DNA from: Candidatus Poribacteria bacterium
GTDB lineage: Bacteria; Poribacteria; WGA-4E; WGA-3G
Direction: 5' to 3'
Assembly (NCBI GenBank): GCA_022823085.1
Contig: JAJDXV010000058.1
Location: 1 to 32,839 of the forward strand
Length of the DNA stretch: 32,839 nucleotides
A program made the position numbers and the translations under genes. Shown piece after piece: positions 15,487-23,238 of this stretch (positions are counted from its first letter, which is position 1; every line of letters begins with the position of its first letter). The notes below the pieces were generated by a model. It was given only the letters and a program-made list of their open reading frames with translations, had not been told where the DNA came from and ran no database searches.

Positions 15487-16377
15487 ATGCTATTATACCG
15501 CGCACCCTTAACTCGTAAAGTCAACAATCTTCATCCGGTGCTTTTATCGGGCGCACACGGGATGTGTCTACTTCTCTTGGCAACTATTGTCGGATGCAGT
15601 CTGCGTACTTCCACAGTTCAATTGACACCCGCAGCACGTGCCGAATTAGATGCCATCCTTACCACTTTGCAAGTGAGATACGATCTCACCGGCTCTCTAA
15701 ATACCCAGATGAAGGTGACAATTGAGGAAGGTGAACAGCGCGAGGAACTTCGGGAATTGTTGTGGTATAAGAAGTCGGAAAAGGGTGGCGAATTGCTTCA
15801 TATCCAAGCCATGGGAGGGTTTAATGAACCTCGCGGTGTCGCAATCGCTAATCAGGACGAAAACCAATTCCTACTCCGACTTCTCAATGAGCAGAGAGCC
15901 TACATCGGACCCTTATCGGATGGCGCATTGCGAGAAATTTTCGGTATAGACCTACGCGTGTCGGATGTGTTGAGTGCCATCTTCGCGAATCCGTTTCTTG
16001 ACGAGCGTACAAATGGTTTCATATCCGTTGAGAGTTCCGGCACAAAATTGACCATTACACGTCCGGGAGTCAAAGCCGGACATATAGAAATCGTCACACT
16101 CTTTGTCCGTGAAGGTGAGCCGCGCGTTACGGAATGGCACATCCACGACGAAAATGGCGTGCTTCAGCAGCGCGCCGCCTTCTCCGACTATCGCGAGGTA
16201 AGCGGTATTTTGCGTCCGCATAAGGTGGAAATTGAACGCCCACTTGAACAGACACGGGTTGCTGTCAACATCACTAAAGTCGAACTTAACGTCGAGATTA
16301 ACAACAGCAAATTTGACGTGGCACCGTTCTTAGAGGGCGACATCGAAATTATTCCGTTGTCGGAATTAGCGGAGTAA
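15487..16377 (+). CDS. Outer-membrane lipoprotein, LolB/DUF4292-like
   Basis: The 296-aa product has an N-terminal lipoprotein signal (hydrophobic residues ~25-35, lipobox TIVGC). The mature part looks like the LolA/LolB beta-sheet fold: repeated strands, a GPLSDGALREIFG segment and a DYREVSGILRPHKVEIERP segment typical of DUF4292-type proteins. The gene lies directly before ispE, where lolB is found in many proteobacteria. It probably helps to insert lipoproteins or lipids at the outer membrane. ATG 15487 begins 2 nt after the argD stop; an in-frame extension to 15325 would overlap argD and is rejected. The family call is by pattern and synteny, without alignment. Confidence 0.65.
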   Translation: MLLYRAPLTRKVNNLHPVLLSGAHGMCLLLLATIVGCSLRTSTVQLTPAARAELDAILTTLQVRYDLTGSLNTQMKVTIEEGEQREELRELLWYKKSEKGGELLHIQAMGGFNEPRGVAIANQDENQFLLRLLNEQRAYIGPLSDGALREIFGIDLRVSDVLSAIFANPFLDERTNGFISVESSGTKLTITRPGVKAGHIEIVTLFVREGEPRVTEWHIHDENGVLQQRAAFSDYREVSGILRPHKVEIERPLEQTRVAVNITKVELNVEINNSKFDVAPFLEGDIEIIPLSELAE

Positions 16378-16388
16378 CGTGCAAAATT

Positions 16389-17270
16389 GTGGAAAAAATA
16401 AAAGTCCGTGCCCACGCCAAAATCAATCTCTACCTAAATGTCGTCGGTAAACGTGAAGACGGCTACCACAACCTCGAAACCGTCTTCCACTCCATCGGTT
16501 TGCACGACGATGTTATTATCTCCAAGCAGGACACGCAGGAGATAATTGTCCACTGTGGACACCCTGCAGTACCGTCCGATTCCAGCAATTTGGCATATCG
16601 TGCAGCGGAACGTCTCAGCGATGCAGTCGGCGGCATCGGCGGTGTTTCAATCGAAATTAAGAAACGGATTCCCGTTGCTGCTGGACTTGCAGGGGGAAGT
16701 GCGAACGCTGCCGCAGTCTTTCACGGTCTAAACGAACTTTTCTCTCTCGGTTTCACACAAGAGAAGCTGATGCGTTTCGGGGCACAGTTGGGGGCAGATG
16801 TTCCGTTTTGCCTGCACGGCGGCGCAGCATTCGCAACCGGCATCGGCGACCAGTTAACACGGCTTCCCGAACTTTCGGACCTACCGCTCCTCCTTTTAAA
16901 TCCCGGTATCGAGGTTTCGACAGCCGCTGTTTTCAAAAAGCTAAATTTTTCCTTGACAAAGCGTGAAAACGCGGGTATAATTATAAGGACTCACATAGAA
17001 AACGGTGATGTCCTCGGCGTTTCGGAAGGGCTTTACAACCTTCTTGAAGTACCCGTTTTTGCCCAATACCCTGAAATCGCTGCGCTTAAAACCGAGCTTT
17101 CTACGCAGGCTGGGTGTTCCGGCGCGCTAATGTCCGGGAGCGGCGCAACACTGTTTGCCCTGATGCACAACTGTCAGTCGGCACGCCGAAGTGAATCACA
17201 TTTCAAAAACAGAGTCCGTTTTTGCACAACGACAGTAACCAGTCCGGTCGGTGTGCACATCGAAAATTAA
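16389..17270 (+). CDS. ispE: 4-diphosphocytidyl-2-C-methyl-D-erythritol kinase
   Basis: A 293-aa GHMP kinase of the non-mevalonate isoprenoid pathway. It phosphorylates CDP-methylerythritol. AKINLYLNVVGKREDGYH (10-27) is the IspE signature, PVAAGLAGGSANAAA is the GHMP ATP-binding loop, and GCSGALMSGSGATLFAL is the C-terminal glycine-rich motif. The start is GTG at 16389, 12 nt after the lipoprotein gene, which implies an operon. The stop codon ends 1 nt before tRNA-Gln. A consensus promoter lies within the coding sequence. Confidence 0.92.
   Translation: MEKIKVRAHAKINLYLNVVGKREDGYHNLETVFHSIGLHDDVIISKQDTQEIIVHCGHPAVPSDSSNLAYRAAERLSDAVGGIGGVSIEIKKRIPVAAGLAGGSANAAAVFHGLNELFSLGFTQEKLMRFGAQLGADVPFCLHGGAAFATGIGDQLTRLPELSDLPLLLLNPGIEVSTAAVFKKLNFSLTKRENAGIIIRTHIENGDVLGVSEGLYNLLEVPVFAQYPEIAALKTELSTQAGCSGALMSGSGATLFALMHNCQSARRSESHFKNRVRFCTTTVTSPVGVHIEN
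16953..16981 (+). promoter_or_regulatory. Perfect-consensus promoter inside ispE
   Basis: TTGACA (16953-16958), 17-bp spacer, TATAAT (16976-16981). It is about 290 bp upstream of tRNA-Gln and would drive the tRNA and ctc independently of the ispE operon promoter. Confidence 0.6.
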
Positions 17271-17342
17271 AGGGCGGTGGCCAAGCGGTAAGGCACAGGT
17301 CTTTGGAACCTGCATGCGTAGGTTCGAATCCTACCCGCCCTG
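17271..17342 (+). tRNA. tRNA-Gln(UUG)
   Basis: A 72-nt cloverleaf: acceptor AGGGCGG/CCGCCCT, discriminator G, anticodon arm CAGGT-CTTTGGA-ACCTG with TTG anticodon, and T arm GTAGG-TTCGAAT-CCTAC. CCA is not encoded. The first base follows the ispE stop directly. tRNA-Gln between ispE and rplY is a conserved arrangement in many bacteria. Confidence 0.95.
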
Positions 17343-17545
17343 TCTCTTTTTTCTTTGGGCTACTGAATCTATTGTGGAAAAAGTCGTTTAACGATTAGGT
17401 TTCCGCCCCGCGATCCATTATAGGACGCACAGGTTTGCCATAACATCAAAAGCGTTAGCATGCAATCAGATGGCGTGCAGGTTTAAGAAACCTACGCAAG
17501 AGTCTAAACGCACGGATTTTAACCGCAAGGAAAGAAAAAAATAAA

Positions 17546-18253
17546 ATGCAACAAGCAACATTAGAGGTTCAGCAACGCGACACTTTCGGGAAGCAGCATG
17601 CACGTGCACTTCGGCGCGACGGGATTGTTCCGGCTATACTCTATGGACGCGCACAAGACACCTTGACAATCCAACTCAATGCTCGAACCTTCAGACAATT
17701 CCTACGAACGCACGGTGAAAACATTATCATTCAGATGGAAGTCGGCGAAGGCAACATCGAAACCGTCATTATCAAAGAAATTCAACGCCATCCAGTAGAA
17801 AAGCAGACATTGATCCACGCCGATTTTATCAGAATCTCTCTCGATGAACCGGTGACATCAACTGTACCAATCATTTTGGAAGGCAATTCACCCGGTGTAC
17901 AGGAAGGCGGTATCCTTGAAATGCCGCTTCGCGAAGTGACGCTGCACTGCTTGCCTTTACAATTGCCATCTGATATTTCTGTGGACGTGAGTGGATTGGA
18001 TATCGGTGATGCTGTCCACGTTAGCGATCTAAACCTTGATGATGACCTCGAAATCTTAGACGAACCGGAACGCGTCATAGCGATGGTCAGCCAGCCACGT
18101 ATGGAACTTGAAGAACCAGAAGAAGATGAAGAAGGTGAAGGCGTTGAAGGTGAAGAAGGCGTTGAAGGTGAAGAGGCAGCCCCCGAACAGCCTGTGGAAC
18201 CGGAAATCATTTCCCGTAGACGCAGTGACGACGAAGAAGAAGACGACGAATAA
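17546..18253 (+). CDS. rplY: 50S ribosomal protein L25 / general stress protein Ctc
   Basis: This 235-aa long (Ctc/TL5) form of L25 binds 5S rRNA. Residues ~1-90 are the L25 beta-barrel (GKQHARALRRDGIVPAILYG) and ~95-185 the C-terminal TL5 domain (IILEGNSPGVQEGGILE). The tail from ~190 is very acidic, with short GEGVEGEE-type repeats ending DDEEEDDE. The start is ATG with AAGGAAAG upstream, which resembles the ribosome-binding-site-like end of a dispersed repeat. The last 29 bp overlap the predicted GTG start of the amidase gene. Confidence 0.9.
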   Translation: MQQATLEVQQRDTFGKQHARALRRDGIVPAILYGRAQDTLTIQLNARTFRQFLRTHGENIIIQMEVGEGNIETVIIKEIQRHPVEKQTLIHADFIRISLDEPVTSTVPIILEGNSPGVQEGGILEMPLREVTLHCLPLQLPSDISVDVSGLDIGDAVHVSDLNLDDDLEILDEPERVIAMVSQPRMELEEPEEDEEGEGVEGEEGVEGEEAAPEQPVEPEIISRRRSDDEEEDDE

Positions 18254-19421
18254 CACTGTTTATACGCAGGAAGTACGAGAAAGGTGCGTCAGCAGGGACA
18301 CGCTCCCCGCTAAAATTGGCGCGCTTTTCTTATCTCTGATCGTTTTCGCTAACGCCTCGTATAGTATCGCACAATCAACCACCGTTCGCTTTATTGATGC
18401 AAACGGAAAAACCGTCGCTGAGGTACAAGCACAGTCTCAGAACAAACAGGTCTACCTACCCGTTAACGCTGTCAAACAGGTCATTGACCCCGCAACAACA
18501 CATCAGTACAACCACCCACGCCAACGACTCACTCTTAAAACGAAAGACAGGCAAATCCGGCTACAAATAGGGAGACCGACAGTTAGTATTGAGCCCGGAG
18601 CAGAGACGGTCACCCTCTCTACGCCACCTATACTCATCGCACAGCAGCCGATGTTGCCCATCGATTTCTTTACACAACTCCTGCCCATCCTCAACGATGT
18701 CGAAGTCATTTATAATTCCAGTTTAAATCGGCTACAGATAAGACCGAAAGGCACCTTGACCGCTGTAGAGACAAACGGTTCCCAGGATTTGGTCATCATT
18801 GTTGATCCAGGGCACGGCGGACCAGACGATCGCGGATGTGCAGGTAGCACAGGGATCCTTGAGAAAGATATTGTTCTCACACTCGCCAAGCAACTTCAAT
18901 GGACGAGCGAAAAGCACGGTATACAACTCCATCTCACCCGTCAGACGGATACCAAGAAAACACACTTTCAACGCATTCAGGTCGCTAAACAGAATCGTGG
19001 ACAACTCTTCCTTAGCCTACACTGCAATACCTCGTTTTCACCATACCAAAAAGGGATCAGAATCTACGTCAATAACCCGAAGGGGCAACTCCGTTTCCCA
19101 AGCACTACTAAACCAGCACTCACAGGACAACGGTTAAAAATTCTTGCACAAGCAGACTATTTAAAACAGAGTAAAGACTTCGCTGACGCACTCCAAACGG
19201 AACTAAATTTTCTGACAGAAACACCGATCCAAATTATAGACCTACCGCTCCTTCCGTTATCTGATGCATATATGCCAGCTGTCGTTTTGGAACTCGGCTA
19301 TCTTTCTAATGTTGAGGATTTAGAAAAACTTTCTAACGCTGAGTATATTGTAAACATTGCGCAGGCGATCACCCGCGCATTCCAGCGATATATCTCTTCT
19401 ATAGCGAGTACGCAGTTATAA
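18225..19421 (+). CDS. N-acetylmuramoyl-L-alanine amidase (Amidase_3) with N-terminal stalk domain
   Basis: A secreted zinc amidase that cleaves the bond between the glycan and stem peptide of peptidoglycan. With the GTG start at 18225 it is 398 aa. A signal sequence (GALFLSLIVFANASYSIAQ, ~30-50) is followed by a copper-amine-oxidase-N-like stalk domain (~55-180). The catalytic domain has H197 in DPGHGG, E213, H266 in SLHCN and E356 in LELGY, the expected zinc and catalytic residues. The start is uncertain because no ATG lies between the rplY stop and the signal sequence; a TTG at 18108 would overlap rplY by 146 bp. Position between rplY and pth departs from the usual order. Confidence 0.82.
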   Translation: MTTKKKTTNNTVYTQEVRERCVSRDTLPAKIGALFLSLIVFANASYSIAQSTTVRFIDANGKTVAEVQAQSQNKQVYLPVNAVKQVIDPATTHQYNHPRQRLTLKTKDRQIRLQIGRPTVSIEPGAETVTLSTPPILIAQQPMLPIDFFTQLLPILNDVEVIYNSSLNRLQIRPKGTLTAVETNGSQDLVIIVDPGHGGPDDRGCAGSTGILEKDIVLTLAKQLQWTSEKHGIQLHLTRQTDTKKTHFQRIQVAKQNRGQLFLSLHCNTSFSPYQKGIRIYVNNPKGQLRFPSTTKPALTGQRLKILAQADYLKQSKDFADALQTELNFLTETPIQIIDLPLLPLSDAYMPAVVLELGYLSNVEDLEKLSNAEYIVNIAQAITRAFQRYISSIASTQL

Positions 19422-19425
19422 GTAC

Positions 19426-19530
19426 GGATTTCTACGAAATCCTTTCAGTACTCAGTTATCAGTTAAAAGAGGGGTGCGATAATTCTAACAGCTCTTAACT
19501 GTTAACTGTTAACTGAAAGGCGTACTCGCC
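19426..19530. repeat. CAGTTAA-AAGAG structured repeat with CGTAG hairpin
   Basis: GGATTTC/GAAATCC (19426-19442) is a small hairpin of the same type as those at 11363-11418. It precedes CAGTTAAAAGAG...CTCTTAACTG, the counterpart of the 11312 stem with matching arm changes. GGCGTACTCGCC follows as a further short hairpin at 19518-19529. Confidence 0.6.
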
Positions 19531-19621
19531 GTACTGTTAACTGCGTACTCGCTATCAGAACAATAGAGGGCAGTTAGTGATTAATAAGACTTACGCATTT
19601 TACGCGCAGAGATAACCTGTA

Positions 19622-19753
19622 GCTGAAACGAAGTGGAAGCGGATTTGAGAACGGAACCTTGAACTCTAAACCGGCTTCGATTAACCTTAACCAACAACTC
19701 GATTTCCGATATTTAAAAATAGGCGCGAGTTGTTGGTTAAAGGAAAGTTTAAA
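19622..19753 (+). repeat. Dispersed repeat (GAAACGAAGTGGA to AAGGAAAGTTTAAAA), copy 1
   Basis: It starts near GAAACGAAGTGGA and contains a perfect 15-bp inverted repeat (TTAACCAACAACTCG, 19687-19701; its complement 19726-19740). It ends in AAAGGAAAGTTTAAAA, where AGGAAAG (19741-19747) is a ribosome-binding site for the GerMN gene. An inverted copy lies at 20355-20470. Confidence 0.7.
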
Positions 19754-19754
19754 A

Positions 19755-20348
19755 GTGCTAAAATATAACGACACTGCAGGCTTTTCAAGATTCTTAATGA
19801 TATGGGGTATAACCCTCGTCGCTGTTGCTCTCTGCCTCGGCGTGACACTCTATGTCATTGAAAGATCAAAGCAAACGGTGATTCCAGTTGCACCACCACC
19901 GCTGCCGGCTGCTGCGCACCCTTCGGAGGTACCGCCGGAACCGCAAGATGTCAATCTATTTCTATTGGATTCCACCGCGATGAGACTTGTCCCAGTCAAA
20001 ACCGAACGGCGACTCCGTAGAGAACTCACCCGACGCTTGAATCAGGTCGTCACAGCACTCATTCAAGAGGCACCGCCGAACTTCAGAAACACGATCCCGC
20101 GCGGAACAGAACTCAATGAAGTCTATATTGATAACCAACAAACGGCGTACTTGGATTTCTCAAGTCATCTCACCGATGGACACATCGGCGGCACAACAGC
20201 TGAATTTCTGACCGTCACGGCAATCCTCAGAACCGTTTTTGACGCATTCCCAGATGAGATTAAACAGGTTCAGATTCTAATTGATGGCAAGGAGATAGAA
20301 ACGATTGCAGGACATCTCAACCTATCCCAGCCGCTGCGGCTCCCGTGA
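19755..20348 (+). CDS. GerMN-domain protein, membrane-anchored
   Basis: The 197-aa product has an N-terminal transmembrane helix (residues ~15-35), a proline-rich linker (PVAPPPLPAAAHPSEVPPEPQ) and a C-terminal GerMN domain (~62-190) with the typical ELNEVYIDNQQTAYLDFSS and VTAILRTVFDAFPDEIKQVQILIDG stretches. GerMN domains occur in spore germination and cell-wall-associated proteins and often sit beside amidases, as here; a role in envelope or peptidoglycan remodelling is inferred. GTG 19755 is preferred because AGGAAAG precedes it by 7 nt; ATG 19797 would still retain the helix. Inverted copies of one repeat bracket the gene. Confidence 0.75.
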   Translation: MLKYNDTAGFSRFLMIWGITLVAVALCLGVTLYVIERSKQTVIPVAPPPLPAAAHPSEVPPEPQDVNLFLLDSTAMRLVPVKTERRLRRELTRRLNQVVTALIQEAPPNFRNTIPRGTELNEVYIDNQQTAYLDFSSHLTDGHIGGTTAEFLTVTAILRTVFDAFPDEIKQVQILIDGKEIETIAGHLNLSQPLRLP

Positions 20349-20354
20349 TGTTTT

Positions 20355-20470
20355 TAAATTTTCCTTTAACCAACAACTCGTGCCTTTAACATTTATAACG
20401 GAGTCGAGTTGGTGGTTAAAATTCGTTTTCCTTCTGTCCGCCTCCACTTCGTTTCGGCTACTCGCTTCGA
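20355..20470 (-). repeat. Dispersed repeat, copy 2 (inverted)
   Basis: Read on the minus strand it matches the 19622-19753 element: AGCCGAAACGAAGTGGA, then the CAACTCG/CGAGTTG hairpin (20365-20380 and 20405-20420, one mismatch), then AAAGGAAAATTTAAAA. The GerMN gene is therefore flanked by inverted copies. Confidence 0.7.
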
Positions 20471-20508
20471 GATTGTAAAGAAACTTAAGCTTAACGCAAA
20501 AGGGATTT

Positions 20509-21120
20509 ATGGCAAAGACAACGCTAACCGAACCGCAAGGAAAATTAAAACTTATTGTCGGACTCGGCAACCCAGGGGCACGCTACGAGGATACAAAACA
20601 CAATGTCGGGTTCCGCGTGATTGACGCGCTCTACGAAGAATTCTGTCAACCGGATTCCGCGGTACTGCGTCCAACACATACCTCAGTTTGCAACGCACTT
20701 GTGATACAGACAACATGGCACGAGACATCTATCATTCTCGCGAAACCGATGACATACATGAACAACAGTGGTGCCGCTGTCGCCGCACTCGTCAAGCGAT
20801 TTGAGGTGCCGCTGTCTGATCTGTGTATCGTTTATGATGACGTTCATCTCGATGTGGGTGTGCTTCGGATACGTCAGAAAGGGAGCGATGGCGGTCAAAA
20901 AGGGATGAAGTCCATCATCCAACGTTTAGCGACTACGGCGTTTCCACGACTGCGCATCGGGATCGGAGAACCGGTCGGCGATTTGGTCGATTATGTTCTC
21001 AGCGAATTTTCGGAAGATGAGGAAATTGAGATCCAACAGACAATCAATCGCGCCCTTGATGCCATCGAAACCATCGTCAGCGATAACATTCTGACAGCAA
21101 TGAACAAATTCAACAATTAA
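20509..21120 (+). CDS. pth: Peptidyl-tRNA hydrolase
   Basis: A 203-aa cytoplasmic enzyme that releases peptides from prematurely dissociated peptidyl-tRNA. KLIVGLGNPGARYEDTKHNVGF (14-35) carries the catalytic H31; KPMTYMNNSG and the DDVHLDVG segment with its catalytic aspartate follow, then GSDGGQKGMKSI. The family normally starts at about K14. The ~10 extra residues (MAKTTLTEPQGK) are encoded by sequence matching the end of a dispersed repeat also seen near 21265 and 30496. No start codon exists closer to K14, so the extension is probably translated. Confidence 0.92.
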   Translation: MAKTTLTEPQGKLKLIVGLGNPGARYEDTKHNVGFRVIDALYEEFCQPDSAVLRPTHTSVCNALVIQTTWHETSIILAKPMTYMNNSGAAVAALVKRFEVPLSDLCIVYDDVHLDVGVLRIRQKGSDGGQKGMKSIIQRLATTAFPRLRIGIGEPVGDLVDYVLSEFSEDEEIEIQQTINRALDAIETIVSDNILTAMNKFNN

Positions 21121-21216
21121 CAGTCGTCAGTCGCCAGTTACCAGTGGCCAGTTAAAGAGGGATTGGGTTAAACCTAACATATCTTTTTTGGAAACTGTTA
21201 ACTGGAAACTGGAAAC
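21121..21216. repeat. CAGTTAA-AGAG structured repeat, third copy
   Basis: CCAGTTAAAGAGG (from 21148) pairs with the later TTAACTGG (about 21198). Preceding CAGTCGTCAGTCGCCAGTTACCAGT tracts are short tandem variants of the same word. Confidence 0.55.
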
Positions 21217-21247
21217 TTCTTTGCATGCGGATATACGGAGAGAACGC

Positions 21248-22246
21248 TTGAAACCTCAAACTCACCTAATCGAACCGAAAGGTAAAATAAAAAAACAAAC
21301 CGCCATTGATGCTGTGCTCAAAGCAATACAGCTCTGTGAACAGATACAAGCGGAGATGGTATCAACCGATGCAATTCAAAAGAGCGACCGAAGTCCTGTG
21401 ACTGTCGCTGACTTCGGGTCGCAGGCACTGATATGTAAAGCGATCAACGAGGCTTTTCCAACCGACACGATTGTCGCCGAAGAGAGCGCACAAGCACTTC
21501 AAGAGAACGCACCCCTCTTAGAACGCGTCGCTGATTATGTGAACCGTTTCTGTGAGGAGACAGAGGTTACTACCGAAACCGTCTGCGAATGGATCAATAA
21601 GGGAAGTGGTGAAGTCGGACCGAGTTTCTGGACGCTTGACCCAATTGATGGCACGAAAGGTTTTCTCCGTCGTGACCAATATGCTATTGCATTGGCTTAC
21701 ATTGTTGAGGGTGTCGTTCAACTAGGTGTTCTCGGATGTCCGAGTCTCCCTTACCATCTTGACGCTACGGACGCTGAACGTGGATGCCTCTTTGTCGCAA
21801 TTCGGGGACAAGGCACGCACCTCTACACCAAAACCGGTGAACTTTTAAAACAAGTGTACGTATCAGAAGCAACATACCGTTTCGCAGAGAGCGTTGAATC
21901 CACACACGGTGACAGTGAAGCACACGGTAAGATTGCGAACGCGCTGGGGATTACAGATCCGCCTGTCCAGATGGATAGCCAAGTGAAATACGGGATTGTT
22001 TCACGGGGGGAAGCATCTCTTTATATCCGTCTCCCGAATCCAGCATACCCGGATTACCGAGAATGCATCTGGGACCACGCCGCAGGGCTGATTGTCGTCG
22101 AAGAAGCAGGCGGCACAGTTACAGATGCGAACGGTGTACCCCTTAATTTTTTGGTAGGAAAGCGGATGCATGAGAACCGGGGTATCGTCGCAACCAACGG
22201 AAAACTCCATCAACACGTCTTGAAGGCATTATCATCCAAACTATAA
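21248..22246 (+). CDS. CysQ/HAL2-like 3'(2'),5'-bisphosphate nucleotidase (inositol monophosphatase superfamily)
   Basis: The 332-aa product has the superfamily's metal-binding motifs: E78-E79 in VAEES, D131-P-I-D134-G in LDPIDGTKGF, and D276 in WDHAAG. The GTKGFLRRDQYAIAL segment fits the PAP phosphatase (HAL2/CysQ) branch, which removes phosphate from 3'-phosphoadenosine-5'-phosphate made in sulfate assimilation. No sulfate assimilation genes are nearby. TTG 21248 with GGAG at 21237-21240 is the best start; an earlier TTG at 21188 lies in a repeat. The N-terminal residues HLIEPKGKIK again match the dispersed-repeat peptide. Confidence 0.8.
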   Translation: MKPQTHLIEPKGKIKKQTAIDAVLKAIQLCEQIQAEMVSTDAIQKSDRSPVTVADFGSQALICKAINEAFPTDTIVAEESAQALQENAPLLERVADYVNRFCEETEVTTETVCEWINKGSGEVGPSFWTLDPIDGTKGFLRRDQYAIALAYIVEGVVQLGVLGCPSLPYHLDATDAERGCLFVAIRGQGTHLYTKTGELLKQVYVSEATYRFAESVESTHGDSEAHGKIANALGITDPPVQMDSQVKYGIVSRGEASLYIRLPNPAYPDYRECIWDHAAGLIVVEEAGGTVTDANGVPLNFLVGKRMHENRGIVATNGKLHQHVLKALSSKL

Positions 22247-22263
22247 GGAGTTAACGAAAAAAT

Positions 22264-23229
22264 ATGAAAGCTGGTCAAATTGTTGCACCACGACAAATCG
22301 AAATTATTGACATAGAGCAACCGAATCTCGCTGACTATCCTGATGGCACGATAATGATAAAAACCCTACACAGTGCCATCTGTGGAAGCGATATGCCATC
22401 GTTTGTTCTTGAACACCCCGCAGAAAGTTATCCGCTTCAGCCCGGACTTTCGATCCACGAGGCGATCGGCGTTGTCACCGATAGTAAATCAGACAAGTTC
22501 AAGGTAGGTGATGAAGTGCTCGCGCTCCCGCGCAACATCGGTGGGCTTTCGGAATATTTTCTATCAAATGAGAGCGTTACGGTGCCATTGACAGATTTCC
22601 CACGGAAAGACTGCATCCTGATGTCGCAACCGCTTGGCACTGTCGTCTGGGCGTGTCGGAAGCTGCCGAACCTGCTCAATCTGGATACCGTCATTATTGG
22701 ACAGGGACCGATGGGACTCCTCTTTTCACACACCATAAGCAACCTCGGCGCGCGAACAGTGATTACGTCAGACCTCGTTGACTTCCGACTCTCAGTATCC
22801 AAAAAGATGCGTGCAACACATACCGTCAATCCAGCGAAGGAAGACCTCGTCGCCGCTGTTGAGGAAATTACTGACGGAAGAATGGCGGACCTGGTCATTG
22901 AGGTCGTCGGACACCAGACAGAAACGATCAACCAGTGTCTCCAACTCCTCAAACGCGGCGGAACGCTCCTCGCCTTCGGTGTACCGGACGACGAAATCTA
23001 CGATTTCCATTTCGCTGATTTCTTCCGAAAAAACCTCCGATTCATCGGTTCCGTCGGCCCGGATGCACCGAACGATTTCCCATTGGCGATGGATATGATT
23101 TCGCAAGGACGTTTCGATGTTTCACCGATGATAACGCACCATCTACCGTTCACGGAAGCACAACTCGGCTTTGAAATGGCACTCGACAAGAAAGATGAGG
23201 CGATCAAGATCGTCTTTGACTATGAATGA
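22264..23229 (+). CDS. Medium-chain alcohol dehydrogenase-like protein lacking the structural zinc lobe
   Basis: A 321-aa MDR-family dehydrogenase. C40 (ICGSD) and H65-E66 are candidate catalytic zinc ligands, and VIIGQGPMGLLF (~142-153) is the NAD(P)-binding Rossmann loop. The four-cysteine structural zinc lobe normally found after the GDEV motif is absent; the sequence goes directly from GDEVLALP to GGLSEY. Preceded by AAGGAG, 17 nt after the phosphatase gene, so probably co-transcribed with it. Substrate likely a sugar alcohol or polyol, by analogy only. The gene ends 9 bp from a convergent Gfo/Idh/MocA gene. Confidence 0.8.
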   Translation: MKAGQIVAPRQIEIIDIEQPNLADYPDGTIMIKTLHSAICGSDMPSFVLEHPAESYPLQPGLSIHEAIGVVTDSKSDKFKVGDEVLALPRNIGGLSEYFLSNESVTVPLTDFPRKDCILMSQPLGTVVWACRKLPNLLNLDTVIIGQGPMGLLFSHTISNLGARTVITSDLVDFRLSVSKKMRATHTVNPAKEDLVAAVEEITDGRMADLVIEVVGHQTETINQCLQLLKRGGTLLAFGVPDDEIYDFHFADFFRKNLRFIGSVGPDAPNDFPLAMDMISQGRFDVSPMITHHLPFTEAQLGFEMALDKKDEAIKIVFDYE

Positions 23230-23238
23230 AAGTTCTGA

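Noticed and set aside
18108..18224. TTG start of the amidase deep inside rplY
   Set aside because: The extra residues are a lysine-rich shadow of the acidic rplY tail; the GTG at 18225 gives a simpler overlap.
22437..22952. 171-aa minus-strand ORF in the MDR gene
   Set aside because: Antisense shadow of a clear dehydrogenase, rich in serine/arginine as expected from reverse reading.
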